Below are positions 22,080 through 33,956 of a stretch of 64,000 nt of DNA, in pieces (the first letter of the stretch is position 1; each line of letters begins with the position of its first letter). The notes beneath the pieces are model-generated. The model did not search any database and had not been told where the DNA came from. It saw only the letters and a list, made by a program, of their open reading frames with translations. A program made the translations under genes and the position numbers. The stretch is from Papio anubis (lineage: Eukaryota; Chordata; Mammalia; Primates; Cercopithecidae). The stretch is taken from contig NC_044986.1 of NCBI RefSeq assembly GCF_008728515.1, positions 111,216,313 through 111,280,312 on the forward strand. The letters run 5' to 3'.

Positions 22080-23060
22080 GTGATGCATTCATCTTATAGT
22101 CGCCAACAGATTCTCACCCACACAGAGGTCCCTCATACATGATGCGATTAAACTTCACAGCATGGTTTACTTACAACAGAATTGATAGTTTGCGTCCTAT
22201 ACTGAAACTCTTCTTATTCACAACTGGGGTTTATTAGAACCTATATGTCTTTGTATCTGGACTAGGTCCTAGAAAGGAAGCAAAACTCTCTTCTGAATGT
22301 TTTTCCAGTAGAATGAGAGAGGGAAACCTTTCAGTGTACGGGATTGAGAACCTGCAAAGCTGGATCCCTTCCAGGCACTCTGTCCTTCTTCCCTGGGAGG
22401 GAGGCTCAGAAATGATCACCCACGAAGAGGTGAGAGAGGAGCAAAAGGGGAGAAGCCCTGAAGTCAGGGAGATTGGTTTAGTCCCTTTTTCCAGGCATCA
22501 CTTTCCAGGCTGAGCACAAACAGGAAGGATTGCCTGTGTCTCTGGCCAGAGCCCATGGCTCAGGCTCCCTGCGGGGGTCTGCTGCCTCAGCAGATGGGAT
22601 ATGGAGAAACCAACAGGCTGGGGGTGACATCAGTCTGATATGGAAAAAAAAATCCTCCCTGGCCCAGTAAATATCACAATAGGGAAACCAGGGGGTATTT
22701 CAAAAACATCGGAAACCCAGAGCAAGGGAGGTGCCGTGGATTAAACCTCTTTTCTGATTCCCTTCATTCGTTTTGCAACCTTCTTGTCTTCCCAGCCATT
22801 TGGGAAACTCACGGGTCTTGTTCCCAGCCCTTTACTTCCTTTGGAGGTGGAAGCGGAAGCCCAGGCCTGGGCTTCATCTAGGTGCATTACAACCTTCTTT
22901 CAGCAGCCTAGTACTTCCTCATGCTCTTGGCCCTGCAGCTCTCAGGGCTGTAGACCAGGCAGGCGGAGCTCAGAGTCAACTCTAGAATCAGCTGTGCAGG
23001 GGTGATAGATCTCTCCAGGAATCCCAGGACTCCTCACACTTTCTTTCAAATGATTTCCAT
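22080..23060. other. Single-copy sequence, GC-moderate
   Basis: No repeat recognised over nearly 1 kb. Short overlapping frames on both strands do not support a gene. Confidence 0.5.
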
Positions 23061-23067
23061 ATAAGGA

Positions 23068-23228
23068 GGCCGGGAGTAGTGGCTCACGCCTGTAATTTCC
23101 ATCACTTTGGGAAGCCAAGTTGGAGAATTGCTTGAGCCCAGAAGTTAAAGGTTGTAATGAGCTCTGATCACACCACTGCACTCTAGTCTGGGTGACAGAG
23201 CTGGACCCTGTCTCTAAGAAAAAAAAAA
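23068..23228 (+). mobile_element. Monomeric or deleted Alu
   Basis: GGCCGGGAGTAGTGGCTCAC runs into a right-arm end GCACTCTAGTCTGGGTGACA with no middle. TTCCATATAAG duplications (23055-23065 and 23229-23239) show that it inserted as a short element. Confidence 0.88.
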
Positions 23229-23239
23229 TTCCATATAAG

Positions 23240-24250
23240 TTCACTCCATTCAACCTGTCTTCCCTGGGAGCTCTGCCCAGTGTTTCTCAGCCCAGGTTTT
23301 CAGACTCCCCTTGTTAGTGGTGGTTTCCCAGCTGGACTGTTCAGCTCACAAAAGCAAGCACAGACCGTGCTGTATGGTCCGAGCACACTTAGCTCCTGGC
23401 AAGACAAGGGCTGTATATCCGAAATTGTACAAATATCAAACATATTCCCAAAATGCCCTCTCGTTTTAATAACAAAGAGAGTTGCATTGGAAACCCATGT
23501 GTGAGGATCTGTACTGGCGCATCCTCCTTGGGGAGGCTGGGGTGGGGTCTTTGTGTCTGGATTCCGCCTCTCCCCTGGGACCCTAATGAGGAAGGGAAGC
23601 AGCAGATGTGCAGAGCCCGTCTGCCCAGCTGGGGCCCATGCTCTTCCTCCTCATTATCTAGCGAGCGTCAACAGCACATGGGGCCAGGCCCCTCCCAGAT
23701 GTGCCACCATGGAAACCATGCCTTGGGCAGGTCTGCCCCTGATGTTTGCAGAACTGAAGCAAGAGTGAAAAAGCCCGAGGCCAAGCTCCCCCATTGTGCC
23801 CCCCTGATTCCTCATGGCACCCTGAGGGGTGTCCAGCATCTACTCATGTACCCCACAGCCTGCAGATTCCCACTCTGTCCCATCCCTCTCCAAAAAGCCA
23901 CCCTTGGCACCCCCTTCCCCTCTAGAAGCATGCACCCTTGCCGTGAGATCCACCAGGAGCCTGAGGCCCACCTGAGGAGGAAGGCCCCACATGGAGTGGT
24001 TTGGTCAGGACATTCCTGGGCCCCAAGTATCTGGAGCACGGTTTAGAAGAGGCACAGGTGCAGGGTGGGTGTGTCTGCTGGCCCTGAGGACTCTGAGTGG
24101 GGTTCTCTCTAACTAAGCGCTGTGGGAGAAGTCCCTGGTTGCCTGGGTCTAAGGGCTAGATTGCAGGTCCTACAGCTCTGTGATGTCCCCTGTGCAATGT
24201 CAATAAAAGTAGTATGCTGGGTTTGTACTTTTCATAGATCTGAATGTTTT
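23240..24250. other. Single-copy, C/G-richer sequence
   Basis: Open frames of up to 197 codons overlap on both strands, but composition does not favour either. An AATAAA occurs near 24200, so a noncoding transcript end is conceivable but unproven. Confidence 0.4.
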
Positions 24251-24254
24251 TCAT

Positions 24255-24520
24255 TTCTTTACTTTTTAATAGAGACAAATCTTGCTCTGTCACTCAGGCT
24301 GGGGTGCAGTGGTGCAATTACAGCTCACTGCAGCCTTAAACTCCTGGGCTCAAGGAACCAGGAGTGAGCTATAATTGTGCCACTGCGCTCCAGTGGTGCC
24401 ATTAGAGCACCAGGTTGACTCCATTCCCCTGACTACAACACTGTAGGCTTTCAAAGGCCAGGTTGACTCCATCCTCCCGACTCAGCCTCCTGCAGACTGC
24501 AGATGCGAGCCACATCACCC
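24255..24520. mobile_element. Rearranged Alu fragments with an inverted piece
   Basis: Antisense Alu (AATCTTGCTCTGTCACTCAG to CTCCTGGGCTCAAGG) is followed directly by a sense Alu piece (TGAGCTATAATTGTGCCACT, GCGCTCCAG). After about 60 bp of other sequence comes an antisense Alu end (GACTCAGCCTCCTGCAGACT). This suggests an inversion within one element. Confidence 0.7.
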
Positions 24521-24526
24521 AGATAT

Positions 24527-24816
24527 TTTCTTTTTCTTTGAGTCTTGCTTTGTCACTCAAGCTAGAGTATAGTGGGGTGATCTCAGCTCACTGCAACGTC
24601 TGTCTCCTGGGTTCAAGTGATTCTCCTGCCTCAGCCTCCTGCGTAGCTGGGATTACAGGCACCTGCCACCACGCCCAACTAATTTTTGAATTTTTAGTAG
24701 AGACAGGGTTTTGCCATGTTGTACAAGCTGGTCTCGAACTCCTGACCTCAGGTGATCTACCCACCTCAGCCTCCCAAAATGCCGGGATTACAGGCATGAG
24801 CCACCACTCCAAGCCC
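24527..24816 (-). mobile_element. AluS (antisense)
   Basis: TTGAGTCTTGCTTTGTCACT to CAGGCATGAGCCACCACTCC is complete except for a short tail. Confidence 0.93.
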
Positions 24817-24958
24817 CACCCAGGTAATTTTAAAAACTTTTTTGTAGAGACAGCATCTCCCTATGTTACCCAGGCTGGTCTCAAACTCCTAGGCTCAAGC
24901 AATTCTCCCATCTCAGCCTCCCAGAGCGCCAGGGTTACAGGCGTGAGCCACACATCCA
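24817..24958 (-). mobile_element. Alu left-arm fragment (antisense)
   Basis: TTTTTGTAGAGACAGCATCT through GGCGTGAGCCACACATCC is about 140 bp of one Alu arm, adjacent to the previous Alu. Confidence 0.85.
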
Positions 24959-25001
24959 ACGGAGACTAGAATGGTGTTGCCTTTGATAGCTTTGCAGTGC
25001 T

Positions 25002-25297
25002 ATTTTATTTTATTTTATTTTTGAGACAGAGTCTCACTCTGTTGCTCAGGCTGGAGTGCAGTGGTATGATCTCAGCTCACTGCAACCCCCACTTCCCGGG
25101 TTCAAGCGATTCTCCTGCCTCCTGAGTAGCTGGGATTACAGGTGTGCACCATCCCGCCCAGCTAATTTTTGTATTTTTAATAGAAACAAGGTTTCACCAT
25201 GTTGGCCAGGCTGGTCTCGAACTCCTGACTTCAAGTGATCCACCCACGTTGCTCTCTCAAAGTGCTGGGATTACACACTTGAGCCACCATGCCCGGC
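25002..25297 (-). mobile_element. Alu (full-length, antisense)
   Basis: The (TTTTA)n tail and a complete antisense Alu lie between perfect TTGCAGTGCT duplications (24992-25001 and 25298-25307). Confidence 0.95.
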
Positions 25298-25309
25298 TTG
25301 CAGTGCTTT

Positions 25310-27380
25310 AAAAAAATGCTTTTCCAGGGAGTTCCATGTTTATGTCTTTCCATTATGATGCAGCTCCCCTGGTTTCCAAAGATACCCCATGCCCCAAGTC
25401 TTGGCTTTGACCACAGGCAGTTGTCTCGGGGGACACCTTTAGAAGACGCCTGTGGGTGAGAGCAATTCTTCTTTCATAAGAAAGCCTTGAGGATGCTACC
25501 AATGGGGTTTCATCCTGGCTTTGCTTCCAGCTTGTTTTTCTGGCCCCAGGTGATTTTTTCCTGGGTGACCTCCTCACTGGAGCTGTTCGCTTCCTACTCC
25601 CGGAGTTTCCAGGTGCCTTAGGCCCCACACCCTGGCTCTTCAGGACGGCCTCTGAGGTGCCTCGTGCATGACAGGCTTCCTGGCGTTCCCAGATGGGATT
25701 AGGCATTTCTTTCCTTACCTGTTTCTGACCTTAGCTTTCATTCTCTCAGGAATTCTCTCTGGATGTGCCAGTGGCTCTCATGACCCCTCCATAACACATT
25801 TGTGTTGGCATAATGTGGTTTTGGAACTGTACCTTTTCTCAAAAGACATGGATGCTGGCAATTGCAGGGACTTCAGCGGGACAGTGGGGAGGATATGATT
25901 GGGATGCGTGGGCTCTTGGTGCCCCTGCTCTCTGGGATGGAAGAGGGCAATGGGGAGACATGGTCCAGATAGAGGGATATGGATAAGCAGCTCCTCGGCT
26001 GCTGGCTTGGTTCCCATCTCTGTGAAGGTCTCGCTGTGGCTGGGATGTGAACTTTGGTCATGACTTTGTTCTAGTAAGGCTGTTACATTATTCATTTGAC
26101 CAGGGAGAAAGAGTGCTAGGCCAGGGGAAATTATTATATAATGAAGTATGTGTTTTAGTAAATGGATGAACTCACAGTCTAGCTTTGATGTGCTGAGTAG
26201 ATTTTAGCCAGGACGAAGGGACAAGGCACTGCCAGATTGATTGAGAGGGGGAAGGGGAAGGAAGACCTCACTGGTGGCGCTGAGCTGACAGTGCATTAGG
26301 TCACATGGAGGGCACAGCCTTCCACCCAGCAGCCAACCCTCAGAGTCTCACTCAGGCCCTGGGTCCTTAGACAAGCTGGCTTTTAAGAGTCTGGCAGACC
26401 ACACAGTCTGGGTTTTTGTTTCTTCTAAGTGGCATTGTTTCCTGGCTTACAAACATAGCCTTTCCACCTTGGCAATTCATCCCTTTCGGAAAGGGTGGCT
26501 GGCACTAAACTCCAGCCTCTCGCAGCCCTTGGATTTTCTCATCTGGTGCTGAACTCTGAGCACACCAGAGAACACAGAGGCTTGGGCTCTACGACTAGCA
26601 TTCTGGCTTTTTCTTATTTTGAAGGAAAGTTACTCTAGATCCCAAAGGTATAATCAGATCTATTCTTACACCCTGCTTTGAGGAAGAAGGGGGTAAAATC
26701 CAGGCCAGTGGGTGCTCAAGCAAGGAGGCCACATGGTCCCTCTGGGGGTTGCTCAGGCTTTGAGGGCCCTGGAATTTTACCTGGTTTTCATTGTGCTACA
26801 TTTTGGTGACAAGCTGTACCTTCAAAACCTCTCGGTATCAGTCAGGGTTTGTAGTTGCAAGCAATAGAAATGGAGTCACGAGGACATTGGAGAATTAGAC
26901 TCTGGGCTGACGTCCTGGGACCCATACCCCAGACTGCTGCAGACCCAGCCTGGTGACAGCTCTGCTGCGACTTTGACCTCAGAGGCTGCAGCCTGGTCCT
27001 CTGATTTTGCTAGCTGGCAACACCAGACCACTGTTGTCAGGCCAGGAATGCAAATTTGCTTAGTGGACACTGTTTCCAGTTCCTCTACTTTGAGCTGCTA
27101 GCTTCCCATTCAGTCTTGGGGAGGGGACATACCTGGGATTGTAGGAAGTCAGGTCAGAGCCAATGCCACAGATACAGGAAAGACAGGGCTAGTGAGCTAC
27201 TGATATCATCAGTATCTAGAGTGGGAGGTAGGCTCTGCTTCCTCCTGAAACTCAAAGCGAGGAATTCCATAGACATAGAAGGAAAGTTCAGATACTAGGT
27301 GGCCAAAAAGAATGACAGATGTGCACGACCATCTATTAGAACTGACCTTGACCCCTGCGTGCTGCTTCCCAACTTGACGA
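25310..27380. other. Single-copy sequence
   Basis: The longest repeat-poor stretch with even base composition. No exon pair with matching phases was found. 26830-27050 may contain a decayed old repeat, but I cannot assign it. Confidence 0.45.
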
Positions 27381-27381
27381 C

Positions 27382-27800
27382 ATTCACTCATTCATTCAAC
27401 ATACATTTTTTGAGAACTTATTACAAGCCAGGCACTGTGATTACTTCTGAAAATATAGAGATAGAAGAAAATGACCTTCTTAAGTAGCCCACAGTCTAGT
27501 TGGGAAAATATACAAGTAAACAAAATAAGAACGGTATAGTAAGTGCTTTGATGGAAGTATGCACTGAGCCACCTCATCAGAGGAGGCAACACATAAATTG
27601 AATCTTGAAGGATAATTGGGAATTGCCAGGGCAAAGGAGAGTGAGTGTGTTTCAGGAAGAAGAACTTCACTGTGGCTGCATGTGGTTGCAAGGAACTTGG
27701 TGGGGCTAGGGATGGAGGGACAGGCAGAGACAGATAATAAGAGCGTTGCATGGCTTGCTGAGAAATTTGGATTTTATTCCGAAGAATATGAAGAATCATT
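27382..27800 (+). repeat. L2 remnant
   Basis: CATTCATTCAACATACATTT, AAGCCAGGCACTGTGATTAC and GTAGCCCACAGTCTAGTTGG are sense L2 3'-end landmarks. The downstream text to 27800 keeps the L2-associated order. The L1 at 27.8 kb inserted into or next to it. Confidence 0.65.
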
Positions 27801-27802
27801 GG

Positions 27803-30800
27803 GGTACAGTGCACCCCCTCCACCAAGAGGCAGCCAGAGTGCTTCATTAATTGGGTCCCACATCCTGTGCCTCCTGACTGGGTGAGACCCGCCCCCCACA
27901 AACAGGGGTTGCCAGATACCTTATACAGGAGTGTTCCTGCTGGCATCAGGTTGGTGCCTGTCTGGGACAGAGACCCCAGAGGAAGGAGCAGGCAGCCATC
28001 CTTGTGGTTCTGCAGCCTCCACTGCTGACACCTCCAGGTGTGAGAGGAACCCAGATGCATAGGGTCTGGAGTGGACCCCCGGCAAGCCACAGCCACCATA
28101 TGGAAGAGGGGCCTGAATGGTAAAAGAAAAACAAACAGAAAGCAACAACAACAACAGCGTCAACAAAAAAATCCTTACAAAACTCCATCCAAAGGCCAGC
28201 AGCCTCAAAGACTGAAGCTAGATAAACTCACAAAGATGAGAAAGAAGCAACAAAAATGCTGAAAACTCAAAAATGAGAGTGCCTCTTCTCCAAATGATCA
28301 CAACACATCTCCAGCAAGAGCACAGAACTGGGCAGAGGCAGAGATGTACGAATTGACAGAAGTCAGCTTCAGAAGGTGGGTAATAATGAACTTCGCTGAG
28401 CTAAAGGAGCACGCTCTAACCTGATGCAAAGAAGCTAAGAACCAAGATAAAACATTACAGGAACTGTTAACCAGAATAACCAGTTTAGAGAGTAACATAA
28501 ATGACCTGATGGAGCTGAGAAATGCAACACAAGACCATCACAATGCAACCACAAGTATCAGTAGCCAAACTGATCAAGTGGAGGAAAGAATTTCAGAGCT
28601 TAAATGCTATCTTGCTGAAATAAGACAGGCAGACACAATTAGAGAAAAAAGAATGAAAAGGAATGAACAACACCTCCAAGAATGATGGGATTATGTAAAA
28701 AGACTGAACCTACGACTGATTGGGGTACTTGAAAGAGACAGGGAGAATAGAACCAAGTTGGAAAACATACTTCAGGATATCATCCAGAACTTCCCCAACC
28801 TGACAAGACAGGTCAACATTCAAATTCAGGAAATTCAGAGAACCCCAGTAAGATACTCCATGAGAAGATCAACCCTAAGACATACAATCATCAGATTCTC
28901 CAAGGTTGAAATGAAAGAAAAAATGTTAAGGACAGTCAGAGAGAAAGGTCAGGTCACCTACAAAGGGAAACCCATCAGACTGACAGTGGACTTCTCAGTT
29001 GAAACCCAACAAGTCAGAAGACATTGGGGACCAATATTCAACATTCTTAAAGAAAAGAATTTCCAACCCAGAATTTTATATCTGGCCAAATTAAGCTTCA
29101 TAAGCAAAGGAGAAATAAAATCGTTTTCAGACAAGTAAATGTTGAGGAAATACATCACCACCAGGCCTGCCTTGCAAGAGCTCCTGAAGGAAGCACTAAA
29201 TATGGAAAGGAAAAACCATTACTAGCCACTGCAAAAACATACTGAAATACAAACAACAGTGACACTATGAAGCAACTACTCAACAAGTCTGCAAAATAAC
29301 CAGCTAGCATGATGATGACAGGGTCAAATCCACACATACAATATTAACCTTAATTGTAAGTGGGCTAAATGCCCCAATTAAAAGACACAGAGTGGCAAGC
29401 TGGCTAAAGAGTCATAACCCATCAGTGTGCTGATTCAAGAGACCTATCTCACATGCAAAGACACACATAGGCTCAAAATAAAGGGATGGAGGAAAGTTTA
29501 CCAAGCAAATGAAAACCAGAAAGAAGCAGGGTTGTGATTCTAGTTTCTGGCAAAACAGACTTTAAACTAACAAAGATCAAAAAAGACAAAGAAAGGTGTT
29601 CATAATGGTGGTAAAGGAATCAACTCAACAAGAAGAGCTAACTATCCTAAATATATTTGCACTCAATATAGGAGCACCCAGATTCATAAAACAAGTTCTT
29701 AGTGACCTACAAAGAGACTCAGACTCCTACACAATAATAATGGGAGACTTTAACACCCCACAGTCAATATTAGACAGATTATTGAGACAGAAAATTAACA
29801 AGCATATTCAGAACCTGAACTCAGCTCTGGATTAAGTGGATTTGATATATATCTACAGAACTCTCCACTCAAAAGGAACAGAATGTACATTCTTCACAGT
29901 GACACATGGCACTCACTCTAAAATTAACCACATAATTGGAAGTAAAACACTCCTCACCAAATGCAAATGCTAACAAGGAAAGGACCTCTTCAAGGAGAAC
30001 TACAAACCATTGCTCAAAGAAATCAGAGAGAATACAAACAAATGGAAAAACATTCCATATTCATGGATAAGAAGAATCAATATTGTGAAAATGACCATAC
30101 TGCCCAAAGTAATTTATAGATTCAGTGCTATTCTCATTAAACTACCATTGACATTCTTCACAGAATTAGAAAAAATTACTTTAAAATAATATGCAACTGA
30201 AAAAGAGCCCATATAGTCAAGACAATTGAAAGTGAAAAGAACAAAGCTGGAGGCATCATGCTACCTGACTTCAAATTATACTACAAGGCTACGGTAACCA
30301 AAACGTCATGGTACTGGTACAAAAACAGACACACAGACAAATGGAACAGAGTAGAGATCTCAGAAATAAGACCACACATCTACAACCATCTGATCTTCAA
30401 CAAATCTGACAAAAACAAGCAATGGGGAAATGATTTCCTATTTAATAAATGGTGCTGGGAGAACTGGTTAGCCATATGCAGAAAATTGAAACTGGATCCC
30501 TTCCTTATACCTTACACAAAAATTAACTCAAGATAGATTAAAGACTTAAATGTAAAACCCACAACTATGAAAACCCTAGAAGAAAATCTAGGCAATACCA
30601 TTTAGGACATAGGCACAGGCAAAGATTTCATGATGAAAACATCAAAAACAATTGCAACACAAGCAAAAATTAACAAATGGAATCTAATTAAACTAAAGAG
30701 CTTTTGCACAGCAAAAGAAACTATCATCAGAGCGAACAGACAACTTGCAGAATGGGAGAGAAATTTTGCAATCTATCCATCTGACAAAGGTATAATATCC

Positions 30801-31130
30801 AGAATCTACAAGGAACTTAAACAAATGTACAAGAAAACCCATTAAAATGTGGGCAAAGGACATGAACAGACACGTCTTAAAAGAAGACATACATGCAGCC
30901 AACAAACATATGAAAAAAAGCTCAACATCACTGATCATTAGAGAAATGTAAATCAAAACCACAATGAAAGACCATCTCAGAATGGCGTTAGATAGTCTCT
31001 CTTTTGTTAAAAAGTCCAGGAACAACAGATGCTGGCAAGGCTGTGGAGAAATAGGAATGCTTTTACACTGTTGATGGGAATGTAAATTAGTTCAACTATT
31101 GTGGAAGACAGTGTGGCACCTGATAACCAA
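27803..31130 (+). mobile_element. L1 with 5' UTR, internally deleted and 3'-truncated
   Basis: The sense L1 starts with 5' UTR sequence (CCTGACTGGGTGAGACCCGC, near 27876). ORF1 remnants follow (readable C-terminal half 28758-29138, broken upstream by stops), then the ORF2 endonuclease region including GDFNTP (near 29749). Near 29970 the order jumps from the end of the endonuclease region to sequence normally far downstream (AAGGACCTCTTCAAGGAGAA), removing the reverse-transcriptase core. The C-terminal region continues to 31130, stopping inside ORF2 with no 3' UTR or poly(A). Multiple stops and frameshifts make it inactive. Divergence suggests an L1PB or early L1PA age. Confidence 0.9.
28758..29138 (+). 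pseudogene. L1 ORF1p C-terminal remnant
   Basis: This 126-codon frame matches the L1 ORF1p region from the end of the coiled coil into the RRM and C-terminal domain: PNLTRQVNIQIQEIQRTP, then RHTIIRFSKVEMKEKMLR and the NFQPRILYLAKLSF region. The frame upstream of it carries in-frame stops (e.g. the TGA at 28684-28686), so it cannot make a full ORF1p. It is part of the L1 at 27803. Confidence 0.85.
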
Positions 31131-31500
31131 TTAAATGAGAGATTTACGAGAGGGAGAGAAGTTACAGATGACTTGTAGCTTAATGGCTGGGGCAGTTATG
31201 TGGAAAATGACATCATAGATTTGGAGGAGAGAGGATATGTTTGGTTTTGGAAACAGCGAATTTGAGATGCCTGTGAGGCATTGGAATGGAGATAGCTGGT
31301 GGCCAGAGGGACATGCAGATCTGAATCTGAGGAAAGTAGTCTAACCTGGAGATAGGGGTTGGAGACTCAACATCTTGGTCACCCTTGGAGTCTTGAATGT
31401 AGCTGGTTAGGGAGTGTTAAGGTGACTGTAGAATAAGCAGAGGGAAGAGGTCAAAGGAGACCACCTGGGCATGGGTCATTAGCATTTAAAGATCAGAGTA
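31131..31500. repeat. Diverged old repeat flanking the L1
   Basis: TTTGAGATGCCTGTGAGGCA, GGAGATAGCTGG and TGGAGATAGGGGTTGGAGAC resemble the middle of an old interspersed repeat often seen next to L2-type text. It may be the continuation of the repeat at 27.4 kb across the L1, but I cannot name it firmly. Confidence 0.4.
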
Positions 31501-31502
31501 GA

Positions 31503-31837
31503 CCAGGCGCGGTGGCTCACACCTGTAATCCCAACACTTTAGGAGGCCGAGGTTGGCAGACCACCTGAGGTCGGGAGTTCGAGACCAGCCTGACTAACAT
31601 GAAGAAATCCCGTCTCTACTAAAAATACAAAATTAGCCGTGTGTGGTGGCACATGCCTGAGGCTGAGGCAGGAGAATCCCTTGAACCTGGGAGGTGGAGG
31701 TTGTGGTGAGCCAAGATCACGCCATTGCATTCCAGTCTGGGCAACAAAGCAAAACTCCACCTTAAAAAACAAAAGAAAACAAAGCAACAACAACAACAAC
31801 AACAACAAAAAACCCCACAAAAAACCACAAACAAAAA
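31503..31837 (+). mobile_element. Alu with (CAA)n tail
   Basis: CCAGGCGCGGTGGCTCACAC to CTCCACCTTAAAAAAC. The tail has become (CAA)n. CAGAGTA duplications lie at 31494-31500 and 31838-31844. About 20 bp around CAGCTACTCGGGAGG are missing. Confidence 0.93.
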
Positions 31838-31844
31838 CAGAGTA

Positions 31845-32505
31845 AAGGGAGCCAGTGAAGGAACTGAGAAGGGTCAAACTAATAGAGGTGGGAAGAAAGC
31901 CAGAAGAGTGAAAGCCGACAGAAGAGAGAACTTTAAGAAAGAGGAAGTAGGAAGATCAAGAAACTCAGAGATTAAAAGGTGTGCATTTGATCTTGGTGGA
32001 AAGACGTCATTGGTGACCTTTGTGAGGGTTGTCTCTGTGGAGTGGTGGTCAGGAGGATTACAGTAAGTAAAGGAGAGAAGGAAAGTCAAATAGTGGAGTT
32101 AAGAAGTGCAGAATATTCCTCAGGAAGCTTGATTATGAAAAAGAAGAAACGAGATAGGGCAGGAGCTAAGAGGAGATATTGAATCCACAGTGAATTGCTA
32201 AAATATGAAATATGGCCATTACTACCTCTCCAGCATCTTCTTGCCAGGCAGATGCTGGTCTTTGAATGTATGCAAGCCACTGTCACTCTTATCTTTCTCT
32301 CCCTTCATCTCAGCCAACGAGGAAAAGAGAAATAGCTCATCCGGCATTTCACGAATATTTACTGAGTGGCTACCCTATCCCAGACACTGCTTTCAGTTCA
32401 TCAGTGAACAAACAGACAGTGATTGCTGATCTCAGTAAGCCCATTGCAAGCAGCATTAATAATGTACTTTGTCAGCATCATCTGACGTCAAAACACACAC
32501 TGAGT
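31845..32505. other. Single-copy sequence
   Basis: No feature recognised. The frame at 31725-32066 starts inside the Alu tail and is not credible as a gene. Confidence 0.5.
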
Positions 32506-32830
32506 CAGGGGTGGTGGTTCACACCTGTAATCCCAGCGCTTTGGGAGGCAGAGGCAGGATTGATTGGGACCAGAAGTTCACCACCAGCCTGGGCAACATT
32601 GTGAGACCCTTGCCTCTACAAAAATAAATAAATAAATAAATAAAAATGAGCTGGGTGTGGTGGCATGCACCTGTAGTCCCAGCTACTCAGGAGGCCAAGG
32701 TGGGAGGACTGAGCCCAGAAGGTTGAGGCTGCAGTGAGTTGGATCATGATTGTGCCACTGCACTCCAGTCTGGGCCACAGAGCAAGACCCTTTCTCAAAA
32801 CAAAACAAAACAAAAACAAACAAAAATCCC
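32506..32830 (+). mobile_element. AluJ-like
   Basis: GGTGGTTCACACCTGTAATC to GAGCAAGACCCTTTCTCAAA, with an (AAAT)n middle linker and (CAAAA)n tail. It is strongly diverged. Confidence 0.92.
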
Positions 32831-32879
32831 CAAACACCTGTGAAAATATTACCTGCAGGTAATTCTGTAGCACTTGTTA

Positions 32880-32990
32880 GTTTATGCTAAACTTGGAATT
32901 GTGGGCATGTATTCCTAGAGTCAATGAGAGACATCGTGAAGTGAATCCCTGCAGGAGACTGGAGCTGGCCCAGGGATAAGAAAAGCCAAG
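32880..32990 (-). repeat. Unassigned repeat, copy C (inverted relative to 35.2 kb)
   Basis: The reverse complement of this block (TGTCTCTTGGCTTTTCTTAT, CCTGGGCCAGCTCCAGTCTC, CTCTAGGAATACATGCCC) matches 35120-35245 at roughly 85-90% by eye. Confidence 0.7.
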
Positions 32991-32994
32991 AGAC

Positions 32995-33780
32995 AGAATT
33001 GTTAATTCATGGGCAAAATTTATTCAGAAAGTTGGGGAGTTACGCATGGAAAGACAAGGAGGGGAAGAATAACACCATTTTGTCACATATAACATAAGAA
33101 AAAAATAACAGTGCTGGTGACTGGATTTGAAGGAACTGGTGGGTTTTCAAGAAATGTATTTAAAACAGACTCTCCTTGGGGCTCAGATCTGGGGTCAGTG
33201 TTTGACTGGGCAGAGGGTATCCTCCATCCCTCCTGGAGATCCAGGGATTCACACCTTTCTCCACTCAGTGCTGCTTTCCCTCAAAGACTTCTTCGTAGGC
33301 TGGTGCAGTGACCTTAGTGGATGCTCTCTGTGGCCTAAAACACGGGGCTCCTCTCTTGCCCTCCTCTCTTCTTGCTCTCATGTGGGGCAAAGAAGCCCCC
33401 TTGCAGGTCATTCTCCCTCTTCTTCCAGGTGCCTGGCTTTAGGCATCACTAGTCTGACACTCCAAGCCTTACTTCTTTCTGGTTTTAGCTGTTTCGTGAG
33501 CAGATTGTCTTGACAATTTGCTCAGTATCTCAGCTCCTGCCTCGCTCTTTTCATTCCTCTTTCTCTAGCCCAGGTTCTTGCCCCCAAACTCTCACCTGGC
33601 AACCTGATTCTGGCTGTCATCTTGCCAGCCACTCCTCTGACTCCCAAAGCCAGGGGGAGTCCCATCCCAGTGCTGTCTGCTTGTTGGAAAATCCTAATGT
33701 CACCTGCTGACTGTTCTCAGGGCCCAATCTGGTCCTGTTGTAGTTTTCACACATTGTTTCCTGGCCGCCAGACAGGATTT
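32995..33780. other. Single-copy sequence
   Basis: Pyrimidine-rich on the + strand from 33230. Overlapping short frames, none supported. Confidence 0.45.
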
Positions 33781-33785
33781 ACTTT

Positions 33786-33955
33786 TAACACCTAACAGAA
33801 CATTTTTGATCACAAGTGACAGAAAATGAACCCACACTTGCCTAAGCTAAAAAGAGGATGTATTGACTTGCAGCTGAATAGTCCAGGGGCTAGACTATTT
33901 TTAGGCACAGCTGCATAACAAATGATATCATCAGGACTCTGTCTAGCTCCTTTTA
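33786..33955 (+). repeat. Unassigned repeat, copy A
   Basis: GATCACAAGTGACAGAAAAT, GCAGCTGAATAGTCCAGGGG and ATCATCAGGACTCTGTCTAG. The last part recurs at 35043-35120, on the other side of the L1M. Confidence 0.6.
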
Positions 33956-33956
33956 A

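Noticed and set aside
23453..24046. 197-codon open frame on the + strand
   Set aside because: Overlapping long frames occur on both strands in GC-richer sequence; no splice or domain evidence and Cys/Pro/His-rich composition typical of chance frames.
24463..24969. 168-codon + frame
   Set aside because: It is translated antisense Alu; the same SASQVAGITG-type text recurs in every antisense Alu of the window.
27392..28099. 235-codon - strand frame
   Set aside because: It spans L2 and the L1 5' UTR in antisense; chance frame.
31725..32066. 113-codon Lys/Gln-rich frame
   Set aside because: Begins in an Alu and its (CAA)n tail.
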